Shown here: positions 17,502 through 25,306 of the stretch, piece after piece
How the letters are laid out: the number at the start of each line of letters is the position of its first letter
Position numbering within the stretch: the first letter of the stretch is position 1
Program-made: the position numbers and the translations under genes
DNA from: an uncultured Cytophaga sp.
Lineage (GTDB): Bacteria > Bacteroidota > Bacteroidia > Cytophagales > Cytophagaceae
Assembly: GCF_937863595.1 (NCBI RefSeq)
Contig: NZ_CALMGQ010000159.1
Span: forward strand, 1-64,000
Reading direction: 5' to 3'
DNA: 64,000 nt
The notes under the pieces: generated by a model
Seen by the model: only the letters and a program-made list of their open reading frames with translations
Told to the model about the DNA's origin: nothing
The model's database searches: none

Positions 17502-18506
17502 CTAAATACCAACTTCTTCAACATTCTTCCACCTTTCATTCCGCCATATTGCTTGGGCTTCTTTGGAATGAAAAGTCCACGCTACCAATCGACTTGATTT
17601 ATTACCTTGCCCCATCGGGATTGTGCGCACATCAAAGGGTGCTAACAATTCTAGCTGGGCATAAAACTTCTCCAGATTTGCTTGTTTTGAAACCAAGGTT
17701 GAAAACCATAAAACTGAAGTAGAAAACTTTTTGCTTTCTCGAATCATATTGCGAATGAAATTCAATTCGCCACCATCGCACCACAACTCATTTTTTTGTC
17801 CTCCGAAATTCAATTCTGTTTTTGTAACTTTTTCACTTTTGAGATTGCTTAATTTACGCAAGGTTCCTTCGGCTGCAGCTTCAGCAGATACATGAAACGG
17901 CGGATTACAAATCGTAAGGTCAAACTTCTCTCCTTCAGCTATCACACCAAAGAATATATCTTCGGGATGCTTCTGTAAACGTAATGTTACATGATCTTTG
18001 AGAACGTCATTTGCTTCTACAATATGTTTTGCTGAAGCAATTGAAATTGGGTCGATATCCGAACCCACAAAACTCCAACCATATTCTTTAACGCCTATAA
18101 TAGGATACACACAATTGGCACCTACTCCAATATCCAAGCATCGAACATGAGCACCTTTGGGTATGGTCTGTTTAAAACTCGTGCCCAATAATTCTGCTAT
18201 ATGGTGTATGTAATCTGCCCTACCTGGTATTGGCGGACATAAATATCCTTCGGGGATACTCCACTCTGTGATGTCGTAGTAGTGTTTCAACAAAGCATTA
18301 TTCAAACAGGTAACAGCAGCGGGATTAAAAAAATCAATCGATTCATCCCCATAAATATTCGTTGTTACATATTGCGCCAATTCGGGTAAGGAAGAAATCA
18401 ATACAGGAAAATCATAGCGCTCCCGATGTTTATTATTGGGGTGCATTTGATGTTTCACTGTGGGATGCTCTTTTTTCTTATTTTTATTATTCTTCTTATC
18501 GGACAT
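17502..18506 (-). CDS. rlmF: 23S rRNA (adenine1618-N6)-methyltransferase
   Basis: A 334-residue SAM methyltransferase that modifies A1618 of 23S rRNA. The N-terminus is basic (KKNNKNKKKEHP), followed by HPNNKHRERYDFPVL, typical of RlmF. The SAM site is CLDIGVGANCVYP at about 128, and the N6-adenine catalytic motif NPPFH is at about 208. It is monocistronic. Confidence 0.92.
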   Translation of the reverse strand: MSDKKNNKNKKKEHPTVKHQMHPNNKHRERYDFPVLISSLPELAQYVTTNIYGDESIDFFNPAAVTCLNNALLKHYYDITEWSIPEGYLCPPIPGRADYIHHIAELLGTSFKQTIPKGAHVRCLDIGVGANCVYPIIGVKEYGWSFVGSDIDPISIASAKHIVEANDVLKDHVTLRLQKHPEDIFFGVIAEGEKFDLTICNPPFHVSAEAAAEGTLRKLSNLKSEKVTKTELNFGGQKNELWCDGGELNFIRNMIRESKKFSTSVLWFSTLVSKQANLEKFYAQLELLAPFDVRTIPMGQGNKSSRLVAWTFHSKEAQAIWRNERWKNVEEVGI

Positions 18507-18740
18507 GGCACTATACTTAATGTTCGCGTTTCAATCATAATTTATCAAACAACGCTTTGGAACAATAAAGATACTAAAAATAAGCTACTCTGAACAAGGG
18601 CTCTATACTACAAAGTATTTCGTTCGTTAAAAGACCTATTTAATTTCAGTTTTCCAATAAAGAACACAGAAAATGTGGTTACAATAACATGCACAGATGT
18701 TTTTAATCGTTTTTTTACGAATCAAATCCCATAAAAAAGA

Positions 18741-18770
18741 ACCGCTCTTCTTATTTCTAAAAAGAGCGGT
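18741..18770 (-). terminator. Terminator of the haem operon
   Basis: A 9-bp stem (18741-18749 with 18762-18770, ACCGCTCTT) lies just past the hmuS stop. On the minus strand it is followed by a U-rich run (TTCTTTTTTA), as expected for intrinsic termination. Confidence 0.8.
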
Positions 18771-18797
18771 CCAGACAATTAAACAATTAAAAAATAA

Positions 18798-19835
18798 CTA
18801 AATAGTTTTCACTAATTCGCGCCACGCGTTTAATTCTGGTTTACCTGGCTTACGGAAACCAAAAAACTGAACAACCATTTCGCGGTCTTTGTTAAAGCAT
18901 TCGATCGAAGTAACATCCCCATCGTTGGTTGGTTTTCGTACTACCCACGTATCAGTAATTTCATCCATATTTAAATGCATGTTAAAATCAGGATCTAAGA
19001 CATTCAACCAGTTGTCCATTACTTTAACAGAATTTATTACGTCTTGGTGTATTTGAATATTGCCTTTACTTCCAGCAAATATCATAATCTGCATTTTATC
19101 ATTCAGTGCAGATTCTAACAAACCAACCAGTTTTGATTTATCCGATTTGCGTGTAAATGTTTTATCCGCAATTTCGAGTGCACGTAAGCGGTTCAATTTG
19201 AATTTGCGTAACATAATAAAAAAATCATGTGTATCTTCAAGGCCCGCCCAAGCTGCAATGAAAGCAGCTTCATCAATATGTTCTTCAAACGTTGGAGCAA
19301 TATCGGGCGTAATTTCAAGTTCAGTAGATTGATCTGCTGCACGGTAATTATCAACAAGTGTTTGATACGCTTCGAGGTTACCACCATCTTCCAAAACATA
19401 TATCTTTGTAACAGCAACACCTGCTGCATCAAAGAATTGAATATTTTTCATCGTACCACGAGGTGATTTAACTTCAGCAGCAAATGCGAATTTCCAGAAG
19501 TTAAAGAATGCACGTGCTTCAATCGTACCAATCAATGTGCCTACTTTATGTGCTTTGCCTTGAACATCAATCTTGTCAAAAGTTCCTTTGTGTTCTAATA
19601 CACAACCATCATTTCGAGTAAGTGACATTACACGACCTAAGCTTGGTAATTCTTTATACAATTCAGAGAAATCACCTTCTAATTTAATTACTCCTGAGCC
19701 AACTTCTGTAGCTAACAATTCTGCTTCACTAACACCAAGTACTTTTGCGGCATCACGAATACGTTTCTTTGGAAATTCAACTTTAAATTGATTCCAGCGT
19801 TCTGCTAACGCGATTTGATTTGTTGTTGTTATCAT
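18798..19835 (-). CDS. hmuS: Haemin-degrading / haem-trafficking factor
   Basis: This 345-residue cytoplasmic protein of the HemS/HmuS/ChuS family receives haem from the ABC importer and passes on or degrades it. Two internally similar halves are seen, each ending in an FF/FW-rich strand (ARAFFNFWKFAFAAEV near 113 and MVVQFFGFRKPGKPEL near 325). The N-terminal RIRDAAKVLGVSEAELLAT block is typical. It is last in the operon and its 5' end overlaps hmuV by 53 bases. Confidence 0.9.
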   Translation of the reverse strand: MITTTNQIALAERWNQFKVEFPKKRIRDAAKVLGVSEAELLATEVGSGVIKLEGDFSELYKELPSLGRVMSLTRNDGCVLEHKGTFDKIDVQGKAHKVGTLIGTIEARAFFNFWKFAFAAEVKSPRGTMKNIQFFDAAGVAVTKIYVLEDGGNLEAYQTLVDNYRAADQSTELEITPDIAPTFEEHIDEAAFIAAWAGLEDTHDFFIMLRKFKLNRLRALEIADKTFTRKSDKSKLVGLLESALNDKMQIMIFAGSKGNIQIHQDVINSVKVMDNWLNVLDPDFNMHLNMDEITDTWVVRKPTNDGDVTSIECFNKDREMVVQFFGFRKPGKPELNAWRELVKTI

Positions 19836-20664
19836 TATATTTAGGATTAATTGTTTGATTCATTTTAAATGAACTTGAATCTGGTATAATTAATAATTGA
19901 CCAGAAACAGGATCGTTTATAAGATGTATATCTAAGCCATATACACGCTTTATACGTTCCTTTGTGAAAACTTCTTCTGCTTTACCATAAGCCTCCACAA
20001 AGCCCTTATTTAATAACAATACCTTATCGGCATATTGGGATATTAAATTCAAATCGTGCAATACCGCAATTACACAGTAACCAGCTTTAGCCATACGAGT
20101 TGCGGTTTGCAAAACAACTTGTTGATGATATAAATCTAAACTTGAAACGGGTTCGTCAAGGAAAAGATATTTAACAATGCCATCTTCATTTTTATCAATT
20201 TTCCAGATCTGTGCTAATACACGTGCCAATTGAACACGTTGTTGCTCCCCTCCAGACAATGTTGAATACACCCGTTTTGCTAAGCCTACAATATCCATTG
20301 CATTCAACACTTCGTTCACAATCATCGTGTCTTCTGGATTGGGATGTTCTTTAAAATATGGATACCGTCCCATCATTACAATTTCTTCTACTTGAAAAGG
20401 TAAACCTGTTGCAAAGGATTGAGAAAGCACCGCGCGAATTTTAGAAAGTTCTTTAACATCTTGATAGTATAAATCAGACCCATTCAAGCAAACACAACCC
20501 GTATCAAGATTTGTTTTTTCAGAGAGTGCTCTCAACAAAGTCGATTTACCCGCTCCATTCGGACCAGCAATAACGAGTAACTCACCTGCATGAGCATGCA
20601 GAGATATACCATTCAACAATGTTTTAGTACCTACAGATAGTGTTATATGAATTGCATCTACCAT
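19783..20664 (-). CDS. hmuV: Haem ABC transporter ATP-binding protein
   Basis: A 293-residue ATPase with Walker A GPNGAGKST (about 34), signature LSGGEQQRVQLAR (about 137), Walker B YLFLDEP (about 166) and switch HDLN (about 203). The GRYPYF segment fits the FecE/HmuV branch. The chain runs about 35 residues beyond the usual end (Asn/Lys-rich), and this extension is what overlaps hmuS. It shares one base with the hmuU stop. Confidence 0.92.
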   Translation of the reverse strand: MVDAIHITLSVGTKTLLNGISLHAHAGELLVIAGPNGAGKSTLLRALSEKTNLDTGCVCLNGSDLYYQDVKELSKIRAVLSQSFATGLPFQVEEIVMMGRYPYFKEHPNPEDTMIVNEVLNAMDIVGLAKRVYSTLSGGEQQRVQLARVLAQIWKIDKNEDGIVKYLFLDEPVSSLDLYHQQVVLQTATRMAKAGYCVIAVLHDLNLISQYADKVLLLNKGFVEAYGKAEEVFTKERIKRVYGLDIHLINDPVSGQLLIIPDSSSFKMNQTINPKYNDNNNKSNRVSRTLESI

Positions 20665-21734
20665 TATATAAACTGACTTTCTTTTTTATGTTTTAACAAA
20701 ATCCAAGCAAATACAGGAGTACCAATCAATGCAGTAATCACTCCGATCGGCAACTCGGCAGGTGCTACAAGTATACGAGCTAATAAATCTGAGCCTGTTA
20801 AAAGTAAGGCACCCGCTAAAGAAGAACCTATCAGAATATACCGTTGATTAAATCCGCCCAACATGCGCAATACATGTGGCACAACCAAACCTACAAACCC
20901 AATCATACCAGCAACAGCAACAGCAGAACCTACAGCCATAGTAGATAAAATGATAATTTGTATTTTCAATCGATCTACCGATACGCCTAAATAAATAGCT
21001 TCTTTTTCGCCCAGAGAAATGGTATTTAACGCTTTTGACAATCGTGGCAACAACACAATCGGTATTAAAATAAAAGGAAGTATGGTGATTACAGTATTCC
21101 AACTGGCACCACCCAAACTGCCTAAAGACCAAAATGTAATATTTCGCAACTCTGCATCTGTAGCATAATACGTAACCAAACCTATAAAAGAACCGCACAA
21201 GGCGTTAATCGCAATTCCTCCCAACAACATTGTTGTAACATTTGTCTTTCCATTTGTTCTAGAGACTTTAAATACAAGAAAAGATGTTAAACAGGAACCT
21301 AAAAATGTTACGACATTTAAGGTATAATAACCTACCATACCTTCAATCAAATAATAATACGGAGTAGCTGAAAGGGTAGATAAAAAAACAATGGTAAGGA
21401 CTGCACTTAAAGATGCGCCTGCAGAAATGCCGATTAAACCTGGATCTGCTAATGGATTTCTGAATAAGCCCTGCAAGGCAGCACCAGACAAAGCCAATCC
21501 TGCACCGATTAACAAACCAAGCAATACACGTGGTAAACGAATGATCCAAAAAACATTATATTGGCCTTCATCAAATGCTACAAGGTTATAAATACCAATC
21601 TTATGTAACACAATAGATATAACTTGCGAAGGAGAAATATACAATGCACCATTCCCTGCTGATAGCAACATGAAAGCTACTAACAGGAACGCAAGTGCAA
21701 TAAGAATAATACGCTGTTTAGATGTAATTACCAT
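20664..21734 (-). CDS. hmuU: Haem ABC transporter permease
   Basis: A 356-residue FecCD-type permease with about ten membrane helices. Family text is clear: RLPRVLLGLLIGAGLALSGAALQGLFRNPLADPGLIGISAGA near 70-110, and GMIGFVGLVVPHVLRMLGG near 280. It forms the inner-membrane channel with HmuV. It starts 7 bases after hmuT ends. Confidence 0.92.
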   Translation of the reverse strand: MVITSKQRIILIALAFLLVAFMLLSAGNGALYISPSQVISIVLHKIGIYNLVAFDEGQYNVFWIIRLPRVLLGLLIGAGLALSGAALQGLFRNPLADPGLIGISAGASLSAVLTIVFLSTLSATPYYYLIEGMVGYYTLNVVTFLGSCLTSFLVFKVSRTNGKTNVTTMLLGGIAINALCGSFIGLVTYYATDAELRNITFWSLGSLGGASWNTVITILPFILIPIVLLPRLSKALNTISLGEKEAIYLGVSVDRLKIQIIILSTMAVGSAVAVAGMIGFVGLVVPHVLRMLGGFNQRYILIGSSLAGALLLTGSDLLARILVAPAELPIGVITALIGTPVFAWILLKHKKESQFI

Positions 21735-21741
21735 AATGAGA

Positions 21742-22614
21742 TTATTGCAATTTTGAAGAAAGTTCGATCATTGCTTTTCCTAAGCGCGGACCAAATCCAG
21801 TTAATAATTGTCCATCCATGCTAATTACTTTTTTATTTTTACCAGCAGTTGTTTGTGCAATTCCTTGAACTTTTAACAATCCATCGACGCCACCAATACT
21901 TTCCAAACCGCTATCGAATAATAAAATCACATCTGGATTTGCAGCAATCAAAGCTTCGGATGTTAAAGGCTTAAAATCTGCAAATGAAGTAACTGCATTT
22001 TGTCCGCCAGAAAGTTCAATCACCTTTTCAACAGAAGTACCTGTTCCAGAAACCATCATACTACCTGCGCCACGTGCATATATAAATAATACTTTCTTTT
22101 TAACTTTAGGTTTTTTTACCAGCGCAATATCTTTATCAAGTTGTGCAATCAATTCGGATGCTTTTGCAGATTGTTTAAAATACACGCCTGCTTCACTAAT
22201 TAATTTCTTCGTTCCTTCAACAGAAAGTTCTTGTTTAAATAAATAGGTTTTAATGTTTGATGCCGTTAATTGTTCTATTAAAGTTGATTTCAAATCATTT
22301 TGCATACCTACAACTAAGTTTGGAGATAGCGCTATAATACCTTCTGAAGAAACAGAACGATTGTGGCCAATTTTAACTACTTTTTCTAAGGATGCTGGGT
22401 ATGAACTCGTAACATCAACACCAACCAAAGAGCTTTCCAAACCTAAGGCACAGATAATTTCACTCATAGTACCATTGACAGAAACAATTTTCATTTCTGA
22501 TGATGAATCCGATTTCATCCATGTAGCACTTAGGGTAAGCAAACTGAATGTGATGGGAATAATCAATACATACGCAATGGATGCAATAATTTTTTTAATT
22601 GAGGTATAAGGCAT
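21742..22614 (-). CDS. hmuT: Haem ABC transporter periplasmic binding protein
   Basis: This protein of about 290 residues belongs to the class III binding-protein fold (BtuF/HmuT) and delivers haem to HmuU. An N-terminal hydrophobic signal or anchor precedes the first lobe (IVSVNGTMSEIICALG); ALSPNLVVG marks the end of the first subdomain and ANPDVILLFDSGLESIGG the second lobe. The start is ATG 22614; the frame is open to a TTG at 22623. Its start overlaps the end of the preceding small gene by 20 bases. Confidence 0.9.
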   Translation of the reverse strand: MPYTSIKKIIASIAYVLIIPITFSLLTLSATWMKSDSSSEMKIVSVNGTMSEIICALGLESSLVGVDVTSSYPASLEKVVKIGHNRSVSSEGIIALSPNLVVGMQNDLKSTLIEQLTASNIKTYLFKQELSVEGTKKLISEAGVYFKQSAKASELIAQLDKDIALVKKPKVKKKVLFIYARGAGSMMVSGTGTSVEKVIELSGGQNAVTSFADFKPLTSEALIAANPDVILLFDSGLESIGGVDGLLKVQGIAQTTAGKNKKVISMDGQLLTGFGPRLGKAMIELSSKLQ

Positions 22615-22933
22615 ATCGATCAAATAGGTTAAGTTTAAAATCAGCTTGTTTAAGTAGTATTTGAATTTCTAATATTTCTTTCTTAGTAAAAGAATAAAAC
22701 AAGGCATTCCATTCCGTTCGAATATGTATTCTTTTCTCAAATGGAAAGTCCTTGAAAAATGCTTTAGGATTAAGATTGAAAACATTTTTACTAAATTTAT
22801 TGAAATATTTTTTACACATAGATTGTGTTATATTTTTATAACAGAATACAACTTTTTCTGCACACGAATCACAGGTATATATTTTACCATTTGGAGATTC
22901 ACACAATATATTAATGGAACAAAATTCACTCAT
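22595..22933 (-). CDS. Small cysteine-rich protein in the haem operon
   Basis: A 112-residue cytoplasmic protein. The N-terminal half is a small Cys cluster (FCSINILC, then TCDSCAEKVVFC) that could hold zinc or a redox pair; the C-terminal half is helical. It may belong to a Bacteroidota family of unknown function (DUF6686-like, from memory and uncertain). It lies in the middle of the hmu operon, 5 bases after the VOC gene and overlapping hmuT, so a role in haem uptake or sensing is reasonable but unproved. Confidence 0.65.
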   Translation of the reverse strand: MSEFCSINILCESPNGKIYTCDSCAEKVVFCYKNITQSMCKKYFNKFSKNVFNLNPKAFFKDFPFEKRIHIRTEWNALFYSFTKKEILEIQILLKQADFKLNLFDRYALYLN

Positions 22934-22938
22934 CTAAT

Positions 22939-23298
22939 TTAAAGACTTTCGTTAAATACTAATTTATTCCCAAATGGATCTGTTACCTCCATCGTTAAAG
23001 CATTCCAGAGAGTATGTTCTATTGTTGGTTTATAAAACAAATAATTTTTATCTACTAATTCTGCATGAAATTCTTTTAAAAAAGAAAATTCAATAAATAC
23101 CTTAGCACCAGGACTGCAATCTCCATGATGTTCTGTTAAATGTATTTTAACAGAATCACTCGATATCTGAATATATCTAGGCATTCCGGGAGCATCTACA
23201 TGCTCCCAGTCTATATTAAATTCCAACCAATTTATATAGAAGTCGAATGCCTTCTGATAATCAAAGATGCGTATTACTGGAATCGCAAAATGTTTCAC
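22939..23298 (-). CDS. Glyoxalase/bleomycin-resistance (VOC) fold protein
   Basis: A 119-residue single-domain VOC protein. The layout is the same as the bleomycin-resistance-like branch: IPVIRIFDYQKAFDFYINWLEF at the start, HLTEHHGDCSPG in the middle and EVTDPFGNKLVF at the end. His and Glu in these blocks could form a metal site. The start is GTG 23298. Its place inside the haem operon, between a HmuY protein and the importer, is unexpected. A haem-related binding or stress role is inference. Confidence 0.8.
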   Translation of the reverse strand: MKHFAIPVIRIFDYQKAFDFYINWLEFNIDWEHVDAPGMPRYIQISSDSVKIHLTEHHGDCSPGAKVFIEFSFLKEFHAELVDKNYLFYKPTIEHTLWNALTMEVTDPFGNKLVFNESL

Positions 23299-23314
23299 GT
23301 TTTAAAGAAATAGT

Positions 23315-24655
23315 CTATTTAACAATTAATTTTTGTTGATAGAGCTTACCCTCCGACTCTAGAATTACTACATAAATTCCTTGAACAAGATTTAAATTAG
23401 TCAGTTGCATCGTTGAGTTATTAATTGCAGCAGCATAAACTTCATTGCCTATCAAATCCATAATTTTAAGACTACCTGTATCTACATCTGAATCGATCGT
23501 TAATTCAGCAGATGAAGAAGAAATTGGATTTGGATACATTGAAATAACTTTTGATGAAGTTGTTAAAACAGATGTAGGTATTTCAGGCAAGGCGACATTT
23601 TCAGTGAATGCATATCTGAAGGTCAAATATTTGCCTACACCCGTATAGGCTGGACCTGTTGTGGGTACATCCGAAGGAGCCCCTTGATAATAATTTAATA
23701 TTTGCAGTTTTACATATTTACTATCCTGTACTTTCAAAAGAATTATTTTATCAGCAATTGGTAAAACAGTATGCGGACCGCTAAAATCTGAACCAGGGTA
23801 ATAAGTATACCAGCTACCAGAACCACTAATACTATTCAATGTATAACCAGTGGTAGGTGCTTCAATTATAGATTCAAATGTAGATGGTGTAAGGTATTGA
23901 GCTGCAACAGTGCCTGGACCTTTCGTACCTCCATTAAACAATACTGTTGTTCCACTGAAAGCAATATCCCATTTTAAAGAATTTGAATCTGCTGCCGCAA
24001 CCTCTTCCCCAGTAGCAAAACTAAAGAAGGTATACTTACCTGTGCCTTTATCTGATCCTAAATCTGAAACAGTATATGTATCATTGAATGCATCTGTAAC
24101 ATCAGACAATATATATTTAAATGTATAATATTTAGCAACACCATCATATGCGGGACCAGTAGTAGGTACTTCTGATGGAGCACCTTGATAGTAATTCAAT
24201 ATTTGAAGTTTTACATAGCTTCCATTCTCCAATTTTACAAGAATGATCTTATCCGAAATAGGGATAATTGTATGCGGTCCACTATTTCCTACTCCTGGAT
24301 TGTAATCATACCAACTGCCATTACCACTAAGACTATTCAATGTATAATCCGAAGTAGGTGCCTCTGAAATAGCCTCAAATGTAGAAGGTGTAATGTATTG
24401 AGCCGCAACGGTGCTTGGCCCCTTCGTACCACCATTAAACAAAATTGTTGTACCGCTGAAGGCAATATCCCATTTGTTAGAATTTGAATCTGCTGCAGCA
24501 ACTTCTTCGCCTGTAGAAAAACTAAAGAAGGTAAATAATTTTGTTCCTTTATTTGCAGCTAAGTCTGATATGGTTGTGGTCGTGCTGAATGTTTGTCCGT
24601 AAGATGCATATATAGACAATACGAACACGAATAATGTATGTAGTTGTTTTTTCAT
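23315..24655 (-). CDS. Tandem HmuY-domain protein with T9SS sorting tail
   Basis: This 446-residue secreted protein starts at ATG 24655 with a signal peptide ending in SYG. An open frame extends 44 codons further upstream but runs into the preceding gene. Two HmuY-like domains of about 170 residues follow each other and are very similar (shared GEEVAAADSNS, KWDIAFSGTT, NGGTKGP, VKLQILNYYQGAPS). A His in the SGPHT segment is present in both. The last 70 residues form a type IX secretion tail (YPNP, then QGIYVVILESEGK..QQKLIVK). HmuY proteins bind haem and hand it to the HmuR receptor; here two copies are exported or attached to the surface by T9SS. Confidence 0.88.
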   Translation of the reverse strand: MKKQLHTLFVFVLSIYASYGQTFSTTTTISDLAANKGTKLFTFFSFSTGEEVAAADSNSNKWDIAFSGTTILFNGGTKGPSTVAAQYITPSTFEAISEAPTSDYTLNSLSGNGSWYDYNPGVGNSGPHTIIPISDKIILVKLENGSYVKLQILNYYQGAPSEVPTTGPAYDGVAKYYTFKYILSDVTDAFNDTYTVSDLGSDKGTGKYTFFSFATGEEVAAADSNSLKWDIAFSGTTVLFNGGTKGPGTVAAQYLTPSTFESIIEAPTTGYTLNSISGSGSWYTYYPGSDFSGPHTVLPIADKIILLKVQDSKYVKLQILNYYQGAPSDVPTTGPAYTGVGKYLTFRYAFTENVALPEIPTSVLTTSSKVISMYPNPISSSSAELTIDSDVDTGSLKIMDLIGNEVYAAAINNSTMQLTNLNLVQGIYVVILESEGKLYQQKLIVK

Positions 24656-24698
24656 GATTTGAATTATAGAAAATTTGATAGATTGATTGATAGATAAA

Positions 24699-25304
24699 TT
24701 AAAATTGTCTTGTACCGTTACTTTGATACACATATCTAAATGTATAATATCTAGAAACATCTGTATTAACAGGTGCTGCAGGAGCATTTTGATAATAATT
24801 CAATATTTCCATTTTAGCATAGGTATTATCATTTGTACGTATTACAATAGCCCTACCAGGAATAGCCGAAATAACGTGTGTTGTTGAATTGTAATTATAC
24901 CAACCGTTTGCAGAACCTGTTGAAATGGCATAAGCAGATGTAGCATCTTGGATATAACCAGTTGAAGGAGCTGTTGTTAAATTTTCAAAAAGTCCCGTAT
25001 ACAACTGAACTCCTACGGTACCAGGACCGCTTGAACCGCTATTGGTAATAATGGTTGTTGCATTGAATGCGATATCCCATTTTGTAGTTGCAGAATCTGT
25101 AAAGGGTACAACAACATTGTTTTTCAAACTGAAGAAGGTAAAATGTCCATTACCACCCGTTTCAGGATTCGCTGCTAAGTTACGCACAACAAGTGCTGTA
25201 CTTGTGCTTGCTGGGACTGGAGCATCTTCCTTTTTATCTTTACAGGAATAAGAAAGAATTGCAACACATGCAATTAAAATGTTCGTATATATTTTTGTAG
25301 ACAT
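24699..25304 (-). CDS. hmuY: HmuY-like haem-binding lipoprotein
   Basis: A 201-residue lipoprotein with lipobox SYSC at about 21 and one HmuY domain. The shared blocks with the next gene are FTFFSLKNN, TKWDIAFNATTI, SGSSGPGTV and KMEILNYYQNAP. It begins 2 bases after the receptor stop, the classical hmuR-hmuY pair of Bacteroidota (known best from Porphyromonas). It probably sits on the outer membrane surface and passes haem to the receptor. Confidence 0.88.
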   Translation of the reverse strand: MSTKIYTNILIACVAILSYSCKDKKEDAPVPASTSTALVVRNLAANPETGGNGHFTFFSLKNNVVVPFTDSATTKWDIAFNATTIITNSGSSGPGTVGVQLYTGLFENLTTAPSTGYIQDATSAYAISTGSANGWYNYNSTTHVISAIPGRAIVIRTNDNTYAKMEILNYYQNAPAAPVNTDVSRYYTFRYVYQSNGTRQF

Positions 25305-25306
25305 AA

